This document shows positions 36,950 to 44,982 of a DNA stretch of 64,000 nt, one piece after another (the stretch's first letter is position 1; the number at the start of each line of letters is the position of its first letter). Source of the DNA: JAOUJD01 sp963726405 (GTDB taxonomy: Bacteria > Pseudomonadota > Gammaproteobacteria > Burkholderiales > Burkholderiaceae_F); NCBI GenBank assembly GCA_963726405.1, contig CAVSCF010000001.1, positions 186,001-250,000 on the forward strand, written 5' to 3'. The notes beneath the pieces were generated by a model. The model was not told where the DNA came from. It saw only the letters and a program-made list of their open reading frames with translations, and did not search any database. A program made the translations under genes and the position numbers.

Positions 36950-38088
36950 TGCGCCGCGAACTCCTCGACCCGCGGCCCGACTGGCCGGCCGCGATGGAGG
37001 CCCTCGGATTCCACTATCACTCCATCGACGGCACGTACTGGGACGAGTCGCGCTGCTATGTGTTCGAGGAGCGCGAAATCGACGCGCTGGAGGCCGCTAC
37101 GTCGGAGCTCCACGAAATGGCGCTGAACGCGGCCCAGCAAGTGGTCGCCACCGGGCGCTGGGAGGAGTTCGCGGTGCCGGCCGAATGGGTGCCGGCAATC
37201 GAAGCGAACTGGCGTGCCTGCCTCGAGGGCTCGAGCGACGCCTTCACGCTGTTCGGACGCATGGACCTGAGCTACGACGGGCGCGGACCGGCGAAGCTGC
37301 TCGAGTACAACGCCGACACGCCGACTTCGTGCCTCGAAGCGAGCGTGGCTCAATGGGACTGGCTGAAGGCGGTGCGACCGGAGGCCGACCAGTTCAATTC
37401 CTTGCACGAAAAGCTGATCGATGCATGGCGTCACCTGCGCGCCTCGGTCGGTGAAAAGCGACTGCATTTCGCGGCCGTGCAGGACAGCGCGGAGGACTGG
37501 GGAAACATCGACTACCTGCGCGATGTGGCGATGCAGGCTGGCTGGCAGACCGTGGCGCTGCCCATCGAGCGCATCGGCTGGAACGGCAGGGCCTTCGTCG
37601 ACGAGTTCAACGTTCCCATCGAGCGTCTCGTCAAACTGTATCCGTGGGAGTGGTTGGTGGGGGAGGAGTTCGGGCCCGCGCTGCTCGCGAGCCCGATGAA
37701 GCTGGTCGAGCCGCCGTGGAAGATGCTGCTGGCGAACAAGGCACTGCTTGTCGTCCTGTGGGAGCTCTATCCGGACCATCCCAATCTGCTGCCGGCGTAT
37801 TACGACCCGGAACCCCTCGGCGATCGCTATGCAAAGAAGCCGAGGCTTGCCCGCGAAGGCGCGAACGTGACGCTGGTGGACGGCGCCACCGTCGAGAGCG
37901 TCGACGGCACGTACGGCGCGGAGGGCTTTGTCTACCAGGCGCTGGCGCCGCTGCCTCGCTTCGGCGCCGATCACACCGTGATCGGCTCTTGGATCGTCGG
38001 TGACGCGCCAGCCGGCATCGGCATCCGTGAAGACGTTTCACCCGTCACCCGCAACACCAGCCGGTTCGTTCCGCACTACTTCACATGA
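36949..38088 (+). CDS. ygiC: Glutathionylspermidine synthase-like ATP-grasp protein (YgiC/YjfC family)
   Basis: 379 residues; an ATP-grasp ligase homologous to the synthetase half of E. coli Gsp synthetase, without the amidase half. Conserved blocks: FTLFGRMDLSYDGRGPAKLLEYNADTPTSCLEASVAQWDW near residue 100, EDWGNIDYLRDVA, KLYPWEWLV, NKALLVVLWELYPDHPNLLPAYY, and GAEGFVYQ. The natural substrate of YgiC-type enzymes is not settled. It is flanked and overlapped by DUF1190 and DUF350 genes, so the three form one unit. Confidence 0.9.
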   Translation: MRRELLDPRPDWPAAMEALGFHYHSIDGTYWDESRCYVFEEREIDALEAATSELHEMALNAAQQVVATGRWEEFAVPAEWVPAIEANWRACLEGSSDAFTLFGRMDLSYDGRGPAKLLEYNADTPTSCLEASVAQWDWLKAVRPEADQFNSLHEKLIDAWRHLRASVGEKRLHFAAVQDSAEDWGNIDYLRDVAMQAGWQTVALPIERIGWNGRAFVDEFNVPIERLVKLYPWEWLVGEEFGPALLASPMKLVEPPWKMLLANKALLVVLWELYPDHPNLLPAYYDPEPLGDRYAKKPRLAREGANVTLVDGATVESVDGTYGAEGFVYQALAPLPRFGADHTVIGSWIVGDAPAGIGIREDVSPVTRNTSRFVPHYFT

Positions 38089-38510
38089 GGACTGCCATGC
38101 CCAGTGCCGCCTTCGACTCCCTGGCCGGTCTGCCGTACTTCATCGCGTACTTCGGCCTGTCGCTTGTTCTGCTCACCGCCTGCCTGGTCATCTACGTCGC
38201 GATCACTCCCTACCCGGAAATCCGGCTGATCCGGGAAGGCAACGCCGCCGCCGCGGCGACGCTGGCGGGCGTGCTGGTCGGCTTTGCCTTGCCGCTCGGC
38301 AGCGCGGTGGCGCACAGTGTTTCGCTCCTCGACATGCTGGTGTGGGCCGTGGTCGCGCTGGTGGCGCAACTGGCCGCGTACGCGGCCGTGCGGCTCGCGG
38401 TGCCGAAAGTCGTGCAGCACGTGCGCGAGGGCCAGGTGGCGAGCGGCGTGTTTCTCGGGGCGGTGGCCGTTTCCGTCGGTATCCTGAACGCCGCGAGCAT
38501 GACCTACTGA
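38085..38510 (+). CDS. DUF350 membrane protein (YjfL-like)
   Basis: 141 residues with four membrane helices in two similar halves (LPYFIAYFGLSLVLLTACLVIYVAITPYPEIRLIREGNAAAAATLAGVLVGFALPLGSAV and the following half). This is the DUF350 pattern, including the GNxAAAxxLxGxxxG motif. Overlaps ygiC by 4 bases (ATGA); a second ATG at 38097 is an alternative start. E. coli has an analogous set yjfL-yjfM-yjfC. Function unknown. Confidence 0.87.
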   Translation: MRTAMPSAAFDSLAGLPYFIAYFGLSLVLLTACLVIYVAITPYPEIRLIREGNAAAAATLAGVLVGFALPLGSAVAHSVSLLDMLVWAVVALVAQLAAYAAVRLAVPKVVQHVREGQVASGVFLGAVAVSVGILNAASMTY

Positions 38511-38535
38511 TCCATCGAGCACGAGGAAGCTGGAA

Positions 38536-39066
38536 ATGCGCATCGATCCCTGGACGCCCCAAGCAGCGCCACGCAACGAGGAACTGGTGAAGTCCATCGA
38601 AGCGCGCCGTGGCGGCGCGCTCATCAACCTCGATCGCATGCTGCTGTGGAGCGAACCGCTCGCGCGCGGCTGGAACACCTACCTGCGCGCGCTGCGGCAG
38701 GAGATTTCGCTGTCCCCTTTCCTGCGCGAGCTCGCAATCTGCGTGGTCGCGCGGCTGACCGGAGCGCAGTACGAATATCACCATCACGCGCCGGAGCTGA
38801 AGAAGGCCGGCGCGACCGATGCTCAACTGGCGCTGCTCGACGATCCCGACAGCGCCGCGCAGAACCCGCTCTATGACGATCTTCAGCGAGCCGTGATCGC
38901 CTTTGCCATCGCCAGCACCCGCCACGTCAGGATTCCTGACGAACTCTTCGACGAACTGAAGGGCCGCCTGTCGACGACCGAACTGGTGGAACTCGTCGCG
39001 TCCACGGCCGCCTACAACATGGTGGCCCGGTTCCTGGTGGCGCTGGACGTGACACCTGAAGCCTGA
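38536..39066 (+). CDS. Carboxymuconolactone decarboxylase (AhpD-like) family protein
   Basis: 176 residues, all-helical. The block SPFLRELAICVVARLTGAQYEYHHHAPELKKAGATDAQLALL is the CMD-family core. The usual redox CxxC of AhpD is absent: the corresponding place reads AICVVARLTGAQYEYHHH, so it is unlikely to be a peroxidase partner. Substrate unknown. It is 25 bp after the DUF350 gene and 47 bp before the FAH hydrolase. Confidence 0.82.
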   Translation: MRIDPWTPQAAPRNEELVKSIEARRGGALINLDRMLLWSEPLARGWNTYLRALRQEISLSPFLRELAICVVARLTGAQYEYHHHAPELKKAGATDAQLALLDDPDSAAQNPLYDDLQRAVIAFAIASTRHVRIPDELFDELKGRLSTTELVELVASTAAYNMVARFLVALDVTPEA

Positions 39067-39113
39067 ACCGCTGCGAACGCGGGATTCATCGAACGAGAAA
39101 CGAAAGGAGACGA

Positions 39114-39959
39114 ATGAAACTGGTGCGATACGGCCCGGCCGGACGCGAAAGACCGGGTGTGCTCGACGTGCAGGGCCGGCTGCGCGATCTGTCGGGCGTG
39201 ATCGATCACGTCACCAGCGAACACCTTGCCGACAAGTCGCTGGCCCGGCTCTCGAAGACCGACCCTTCGACGCTGCCTCTCGTCCGTGGCACCCCGCGCC
39301 TGGGTGTGCCGTTCCTGGGCATCAGCAAACTTGTCGCGATCGGCCTCAACTATGCCGACCACGCGGCGGAGGCCGGACTCGCCCCGCCCTCGGAGCCGAT
39401 CGTGTTCCTGAAAGCGACGACCTGCATCACCGGTCCGAGCGATGAACTCGTGATCCCGCGCGGATCGACGAAGACCGATTGGGAGGTTGAACTTGGAGTG
39501 GTGATCGGCACGAAGGCGCAGTACGTGCCCGAGGCGAGCGCGCTCGATCACGTCGCGGGCTATTGCGTGGTCAACGACGTGTCGGAGCGCAATTTCCAGC
39601 TGGAGCGCGGTGGCCAGTGGGACCGCGGCAAGGGGTGCGACACCTTCGGTCCGATCGGCCCGTGGCTCGTCACGCGCGACGAGGTTCCCGATCCGCAGAA
39701 CCTCGACCTCTGGCTCGACGTGAACGGCGAACCGATGCAGCGGGGCAATACACGGACGATGATCTTCAGCGTTGCCCACCTCGTCAGCTACGTCAGCCAC
39801 TTCATGACGCTGCTGCCCGGCGATGTCATCGCGACTGGAACGCCACCCGGCGTCGGCATGGGCCGGAAGCCGCCGCGCTACCTGAAGCCCGGAGACGTCG
39901 TCACGCTCGGAATCACCGGACTGGGCGAGCAGCGGCAGCGCGTGCGCGCGCACGCCTGA
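39114..39959 (+). CDS. Fumarylacetoacetate hydrolase (FAH) family protein
   Basis: 281 residues; a strong GGAGACG ribosome site precedes the ATG. The catalytic metal-binding region is present: IGLNYADHAAEAG, DWEVELGVVIG with the acidic ligands, GYCVVNDVSERNFQ and TGTPPGVGMGRKPPRYLKPGDVVTLGITGLGEQ. Family reactions include cleavage of fumarylpyruvate, ureidoglycolate and 2-keto-3-deoxy sugars; which one applies here is not clear. It follows the CMD gene and may be part of a small catabolic unit. Confidence 0.9.
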   Translation: MKLVRYGPAGRERPGVLDVQGRLRDLSGVIDHVTSEHLADKSLARLSKTDPSTLPLVRGTPRLGVPFLGISKLVAIGLNYADHAAEAGLAPPSEPIVFLKATTCITGPSDELVIPRGSTKTDWEVELGVVIGTKAQYVPEASALDHVAGYCVVNDVSERNFQLERGGQWDRGKGCDTFGPIGPWLVTRDEVPDPQNLDLWLDVNGEPMQRGNTRTMIFSVAHLVSYVSHFMTLLPGDVIATGTPPGVGMGRKPPRYLKPGDVVTLGITGLGEQRQRVRAHA

Positions 39960-39974
39960 TCCGGCCGGGAAGAG

Positions 39975-41966
39975 TCAGAGCGCTTCCGCGACCAGTTCGG
40001 CGATGTCGCGCGCGGGGACCTTGTCGTTGACCTGCGCCAGCCCGTCGCCGACCATCACCGCGCAGTAAGGGCACGCGGTGGCGACGGCGGCCGGCGCTTT
40101 CTCCATGGCCTGCTCGGCGCGCAGCACGTTGATGCGCGTTCCGGTGGTTTCCTCCAGCCACATGCGGCCGCCGCCGGCGCCGCAGCACATCGCCTTGTCG
40201 CGTGCGAGGGTGAACTCGAGCGGACCGTCCTTCGACACCGCGTACAGGATCCGGCGCGGGGCGTCGTACTCCTTGTTGTGCCGGCCGAGATAGCAGGGCT
40301 CGTGATAGATCAGGCGCTCGTGGGTCGGCTTCACCTTCAGCCGGCCGGACGTGATCCACGCGTCGATCGCCTGCGTGTGATGCACGACCTCGTAGTGGCC
40401 GCCGAATTCGCCGAGCTCGTTCTTCAGCGCGTTGAAGGCGTGCGGGTCGGTGGTGACGATGCGCTTCGTGCCGACGCTGTTCAGCTTGTCGACCAGCGCG
40501 CCGGCCAGCCCCTGGAAGACTATCTCGTTGCCGAGCCGCCGCACGCATTCGCCGGTCGAGCCTTCGCCCTTGCCGAGGATGCCGATGCGGACGCCGGCCG
40601 CCTGCGCGACCTTCACAAACGCCCGCGCGATCTTCTGGCCGCGCGGGTCGAACGAGGACGCCGATCCGACGTAGTAGAGGTAGTCGAGGCCCGCCAGTTC
40701 ATCGGCCGTCGACACCACCGGAATGTCGATTGACTTCGCCCAGTCCCCGCGCGCGCCGGCATCGAGGCCCCACGGATTGCCGGCCGATTCGTACGCCGAG
40801 AAGAGCTTGTTCAGTTCGGCCGGGAACTCGCCTTCCATCATCACCTGGCGCTGGCGCAGCCGGAAGAATTTCGCGAGGTGCTCGATGCCGATCGGGCACG
40901 CGACTTCGCAGTAGCCGCACGTCGTGCACGCCCACAACGTCTCGTCGCTGATCGGTCCGCCGATCAGCGACGGCAGCTTGTCGACAGCCTTTGCCTTGAT
41001 CGGCCCGCCGACTTCGACGAGGTGGTGTTTCAGCGCGTCGTTGACCCACTTCAGCGACAGCGGCTTTCCCGTGAGGAAGGTCGGGCACGCGTCCTTGCAG
41101 CGGCCGCACTCGGTGCAGGTGAACGCGTCGAGGCCCTCCTTCCAGGTGAGGTCGAGCGCTGTCTTCGCGCCGATCTTCAGCGTGTCCGGATCGGCGTCGT
41201 CTTCGGCGAGCGGAGCCAGGTCGACGCTCGGCACACGGTTGAGCGGCGCCTCGCGGCCGAAGAAGACATCGGGCAGCGCGGTGACGATGTGAAAGTGCTC
41301 GCCGATCGGCAGGATCGCCAGAAAGGTGAACACCGTGAGCATCTGTACCCAGTAGAACAGGTGGTAGCCGGCGTCGATGGCGGCGGGCGACAGGCCATGG
41401 AGCGCTGAAGCCATCGGCCCACCGATCCATGCCCATGCCTGTTCGTGTGCGACGGCGGCACTCTCGGGCGCCAGTCTGGCGAAGCGGAAAGCGTCGAAGC
41501 CGAAATCGGTCAGCATGATCAGCGTGATCAGGCCGAGCACCAGCAGCGCTTCGCGATTCGGTTCGAGCCGCCGCGGCCGGTGCACGAAGCGGCGCCAGAA
41601 GCCGAAGGCGACGGCGGCGAGCACCGCGAGTTCGACGAAGTCCTTCCAGGCGGTGTAGCCGGCACCGAAGGCGCCGGGGATCGTCGCTTCCGGCCAGTAG
41701 CCGATCACGATCAGGTGCAGCTTGCGCACCAGCAGCGTCATGAAGCCGACGAAGATCACCGCATGCATCAGGCCCGGCCGGAAGTCGCCGGTCAGCAGGC
41801 GGGACTGCCCGATCCCCATCTTCAGCAGTCGCATCGTCCGCGCGCCGAGATGGTCGAAGCGGTCCTCGGGCGCGAGCGCCGCGACGATCGCGAGCTTGCG
41901 CCATGCCATCAGGCCGAACGCGGCGAAGCCGGCGGCCATCAACAGGGAAATGAAGACGGGACTCAT
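39975..41966 (-). CDS. HdrD/GlpC-like Fe-S oxidoreductase fused to a NarI-like membrane domain
   Basis: 663 residues in three parts. Residues 1-230: five to six membrane helices (NarI-like, probably heme b). Residues ~270-370: two [4Fe-4S] motifs, CTECGRCKDACP and CTTCGYCEVACP. Residues ~420-660: two CCG-type domains (YHEPCYLGRHN with CCGAGGGRMW), which bind a noncubane cluster in heterodisulfide reductase. Related proteins pass electrons between electron-transfer flavoprotein and quinone. No etfAB gene is nearby, so the donor is unknown. It ends 16 bp from the convergent FAH gene. Confidence 0.9.
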   Translation of the reverse strand: MSPVFISLLMAAGFAAFGLMAWRKLAIVAALAPEDRFDHLGARTMRLLKMGIGQSRLLTGDFRPGLMHAVIFVGFMTLLVRKLHLIVIGYWPEATIPGAFGAGYTAWKDFVELAVLAAVAFGFWRRFVHRPRRLEPNREALLVLGLITLIMLTDFGFDAFRFARLAPESAAVAHEQAWAWIGGPMASALHGLSPAAIDAGYHLFYWVQMLTVFTFLAILPIGEHFHIVTALPDVFFGREAPLNRVPSVDLAPLAEDDADPDTLKIGAKTALDLTWKEGLDAFTCTECGRCKDACPTFLTGKPLSLKWVNDALKHHLVEVGGPIKAKAVDKLPSLIGGPISDETLWACTTCGYCEVACPIGIEHLAKFFRLRQRQVMMEGEFPAELNKLFSAYESAGNPWGLDAGARGDWAKSIDIPVVSTADELAGLDYLYYVGSASSFDPRGQKIARAFVKVAQAAGVRIGILGKGEGSTGECVRRLGNEIVFQGLAGALVDKLNSVGTKRIVTTDPHAFNALKNELGEFGGHYEVVHHTQAIDAWITSGRLKVKPTHERLIYHEPCYLGRHNKEYDAPRRILYAVSKDGPLEFTLARDKAMCCGAGGGRMWLEETTGTRINVLRAEQAMEKAPAAVATACPYCAVMVGDGLAQVNDKVPARDIAELVAEAL

Positions 41967-42045
41967 CGTGCACCTGGGGATGGGGTGCCCCGATTGTCGG
42001 ACCGTCGACGCGCCCCGGACTGACCCCGGTCAATGCGTCAGGACG

Positions 42046-42070
42046 AAAAAAAGCCCGCGTGGTCGCGGGC
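42046..42070 (-). terminator. Rho-independent terminator of the Bug-receptor gene
   Basis: GCCCGCG (42053-42059) and CGCGGGC (42064-42070) form a 7-bp stem with loop TGGT. Read on the minus strand it is followed by seven Ts (42052-42046). It lies 21 bp after the stop at 42091. Confidence 0.9.
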
Positions 42071-42090
42071 CTTTCACTGCGCGACGCAGG

Positions 42091-43065
42091 TCACGTACCG
42101 GCGGAGATCCGGTTCTCCTTCACGATCTTCGACCAGCGCTCGATTTCCTTCTTCATGAAGGCGTTGAACTCGGCCGGGCCCTGGCCCGTGATCGTCATGC
42201 CCTGGGCACCGAGTCGCTCGGCCACGGCCGGGTCCTTCAGCGCCTTCTGGATCTCGGCGTTCATGCGGTTGACGATGTCCGGGGGGGTCTTCGCGGGGGC
42301 GATCACGCCCCAGTACGCCAGTGCCTCGAAGTTCTTGATTCCGACCTCCGCGAGCGTGGGCGTGTCAGGCAATTGCGGGCTGCGTTTGGCGCCGGTGACG
42401 GCCAGCGGCTTCACCGTGCCGTTCTTCACGTGCGGCATGACGAGGAACACCGTTCCGATCGCGATCGGCATGTGACCCGCGACCGTGTCGTTCATCAGCG
42501 GCCCCCCGCCGCGGTACGGGACGTGCGTCCACGACCAGCCGCCCTGGGTGCCGGCCTGGATCATTGCGAGGTGGCCGAGGCTGCCGGTGCCGATCGAGCC
42601 GATGTTGATGCCCTTGACGGTGCGCGCATCGGCAAGCATGTCCTTCACGGTGGCGTACTTGGACTTGCTCGACGCGACCAGCGCCATCGAGGACGTGCCG
42701 ATCAGCGTCACGTGCTCGAGGTCCTTCAGCACGTCGTACTGGATGTTCGGGATCAGGCTCGGGTTGGTGCCGTGCGTGTCGAAGACCACGCCGAAGGTGT
42801 ACCCGTCGGGCGTCGCCTTGGCCACGGCGTTGGTGCCAATCGAACCCGAGGCGCCGCCGACGTTCTCGACGACGACGCTCTGGCCCAATTGCTTGGTCAA
42901 CTGCTGCGAAAGTATGCGCGCCACCTGGTCCACCGACCCGCCTGGCGGGAAGACCGAGATGAGGCGGATGGGTTTGCTTGGCCAGGCCTGCGCGTGTGCC
43001 GGTGCGGTTGCGGAGGCGCCGAGCGCAAGCAGGCAGGCCGCCGCGCGGCGGAGGAACATCGACAT
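42091..43065 (-). CDS. Tripartite tricarboxylate transporter receptor (Bug family)
   Basis: 324 residues from the ATG at 43065 behind AAGGAGAT. Signal peptide cleaved after AHAQ. Bug proteins are periplasmic carboxylate-binding receptors of TTT transporters. Family blocks: AWPSKPIRLISVFPPGGSVDQVARIL, VENVGGASGSIGTNAVAKATPDGYTFG, HVPYRGGGPLMNDTVAGHMPI. No tctA or tctB is adjacent, so it is an orphan receptor, as is common in Burkholderiales. Ligand unknown. Confidence 0.9.
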   Translation of the reverse strand: MSMFLRRAAACLLALGASATAPAHAQAWPSKPIRLISVFPPGGSVDQVARILSQQLTKQLGQSVVVENVGGASGSIGTNAVAKATPDGYTFGVVFDTHGTNPSLIPNIQYDVLKDLEHVTLIGTSSMALVASSKSKYATVKDMLADARTVKGINIGSIGTGSLGHLAMIQAGTQGGWSWTHVPYRGGGPLMNDTVAGHMPIAIGTVFLVMPHVKNGTVKPLAVTGAKRSPQLPDTPTLAEVGIKNFEALAYWGVIAPAKTPPDIVNRMNAEIQKALKDPAVAERLGAQGMTITGQGPAEFNAFMKKEIERWSKIVKENRISAGT

Positions 43066-43150
43066 CGGGGATCTCCTTGGTGGCGCGGCGACTGGCGCGC
43101 CGCTGGGCAGGATGTTAGCCCCGCTGCGTCCGTCCCCGGAGTGGGGAAAG

Positions 43151-44287
43151 TCAGTACACCGCGCCGCGCGCGTCAACCGGCCACACCGCTTCGACCCGGT
43201 CGTTGCGGACGGCAACGATCCATTCGTGGAGGTTCACGGTGGGATCGACGTGCCCCGGCACCAGCAACGGCTTGTCCCCAAGCCCGAGTTCCGGGCCGTC
43301 CCCGATCCGCTCGAGCACGGTGTGCTCGTCGGACACGCCGCGGACCTGCCATCCTCCGAAGGCGGGCATGGCGCTGCCCGAGTCGGTGGAGAACGATTTC
43401 AGGCCGGCGTCGAGGGTGGCGCGGTCGCTCGCCCGGCCGCGGCGCCGGCTCATCACCGTGGTGAGGATGAACAGCGACTGCTCGAACGTTGGCCAGTGCG
43501 GGTCCTGGTCGTTCTTTGCGTAGTCCACGTCCATCAGGACGTACGACCCGGGCTGGATCTCGTTGTACACGCCGCTCGTCGCCTCGAGCATGAAGGTGCC
43601 GGTGCCGCCGCCCGTGACGATTCCGCACGGCAGGCCAGTGGCGACCATCGCGTCGCGGGTGGTTTGGGCGAGTGCGCTCGCCGCCGTAATCGCCAGGCGC
43701 CGCTCGGCAAGACTGCGACGATGCTGGGCGGACCCGAAGTAGGCGTGCAGGCCACGCAGCGTCAGGCTCGCCTGCGCATCGACCGTCCGCGCAAGCGCGA
43801 CGACGGCGACGGGATCGGGGACTCCGGCGCGGTTGTGGCCGACGTCGAGTTCGATGTAGACGTCGATGCGGGTTTCGGCCGCGTCGCACGCCTGCGCAAG
43901 CTTGAGCGCGACCTCCTTGTCGTCGACGCAGACTCCGAGGCGAGCCGCCGGAAAGCGCGCGGCGAGCGCGGCGAGCCGGCCGAGCTTGCGCTCGCCGACG
44001 ACTTCGTTGGTCACGAGCACGTCCTCGATCCCGCCGGCCAGGAACGGTTCTGCTTCGGATGTCTTCTGCACGCAGATGCCGACCGCGCCAGCCGCGACCT
44101 GGCGGCGCGCGATCTCGACGCACTTGTGGCTCTTTGCGTGCGGCCGCACGCGCACGTTACGGCCCGCCACCGCCTGCATCAGGCGGCCGATGTTGGCGTC
44201 GAACTTGTCGAGGTCGACGATCAGCGCGGGCGTGTCGACGTCGGCGAGGGCGTCGCCCACGCGTGCTGGAACCCAGTGCCTGTCCAT
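43151..44287 (-). CDS. DSD1-family PLP enzyme (D-threonine aldolase-like)
   Basis: 378 residues, an alanine-racemase-fold type III PLP enzyme. Visible: DTPALIVDLDKFDANIGRLM, the PLP lysine in VRPHAKSHKCVEIARRQ (about residue 52), VTGGGTGTF for the phosphate, and the metal-binding C-terminal end GHVDPTVNLHEW (His and Asp). Such enzymes cleave D-threonine or dehydrate D-serine; without the full active-site alignment either is possible. It lies between the Bug gene and the divergent dcd. Confidence 0.87.
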   Translation of the reverse strand: MDRHWVPARVGDALADVDTPALIVDLDKFDANIGRLMQAVAGRNVRVRPHAKSHKCVEIARRQVAAGAVGICVQKTSEAEPFLAGGIEDVLVTNEVVGERKLGRLAALAARFPAARLGVCVDDKEVALKLAQACDAAETRIDVYIELDVGHNRAGVPDPVAVVALARTVDAQASLTLRGLHAYFGSAQHRRSLAERRLAITAASALAQTTRDAMVATGLPCGIVTGGGTGTFMLEATSGVYNEIQPGSYVLMDVDYAKNDQDPHWPTFEQSLFILTTVMSRRRGRASDRATLDAGLKSFSTDSGSAMPAFGGWQVRGVSDEHTVLERIGDGPELGLGDKPLLVPGHVDPTVNLHEWIVAVRNDRVEAVWPVDARGAVY

Positions 44288-44372
44288 GCGTCGAGTCTAG
44301 CGAGCGGGTTCGACGCGCGCCGTAGAATCCCGGGTTTTCCGATAACACAACGACGGGACTCAAGTCCGCGAC

Positions 44373-44939
44373 ATGAGCATCAAGAGCGACAAGTGGATTC
44401 GCCGCATGGCGGCGGAGACCGGGATGATCGAGCCGTTCGAGCCCGGTCAGGTGAGGGAAGTGAACGGGCAGCGCATCGTCAGCTACGGCACGTCGAGCTA
44501 CGGCTACGACATCCGCTGCGCGAACGAATTCAAGATCTTCACCAACATCAACCACACGATCGTCGATCCGAAGAACTTCGATCCCAACTCGTTCGTCGAC
44601 ATCAAGAGCGACGTCTGCATCATCCCGCCCAACTCGTTCGCGCTCGCGCGCACCGTCGAGTACTTCCGCATCCCGCGCAGCGTGCTGACGATCTGCCTCG
44701 GCAAGAGCACGTATGCGCGCTGCGGGATCATCGTCAACGTCACGCCGCTCGAGCCCGAGTGGGAGGGTCACGTGACGCTCGAGTTCTCCAACACGACGCC
44801 GCTGCCCGCGAAGATCTACGCGGGCGAGGGCTGCGCGCAGGTGCTGTTCATCGAGTCCGACGAGGTCTGCGAGACCTCGTACAAGGACCGCGGCGGGAAG
44901 TACCAGGGCCAGCGGGGCGTGACGCTGCCGCGCACATAG
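44373..44939 (+). CDS. dcd: dCTP deaminase
   Basis: Converts dCTP to dUTP, which is hydrolysed to dUMP, the substrate of ThyA (gene thyA at 61817). 188 residues, normal length. Motifs: [69 protein letters not shown] with the catalytic Glu, and [19 protein letters not shown]. Betaproteobacteria often keep dcd beside apbC; here 14.7 kb separates them. Confidence 0.97.
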   Translation: MSIKSDKWIRRMAAETGMIEPFEPGQVREVNGQRIVSYGTSSYGYDIRCANEFKIFTNINHTIVDPKNFDPNSFVDIKSDVCIIPPNSFALARTVEYFRIPRSVLTICLGKSTYARCGIIVNVTPLEPEWEGHVTLEFSNTTPLPAKIYAGEGCAQVLFIESDEVCETSYKDRGGKYQGQRGVTLPRT

Positions 44940-44982
44940 TCGCGCTCCTCGCGCGACCCCGTTGAGGGCGCGCGCGGGTTCC

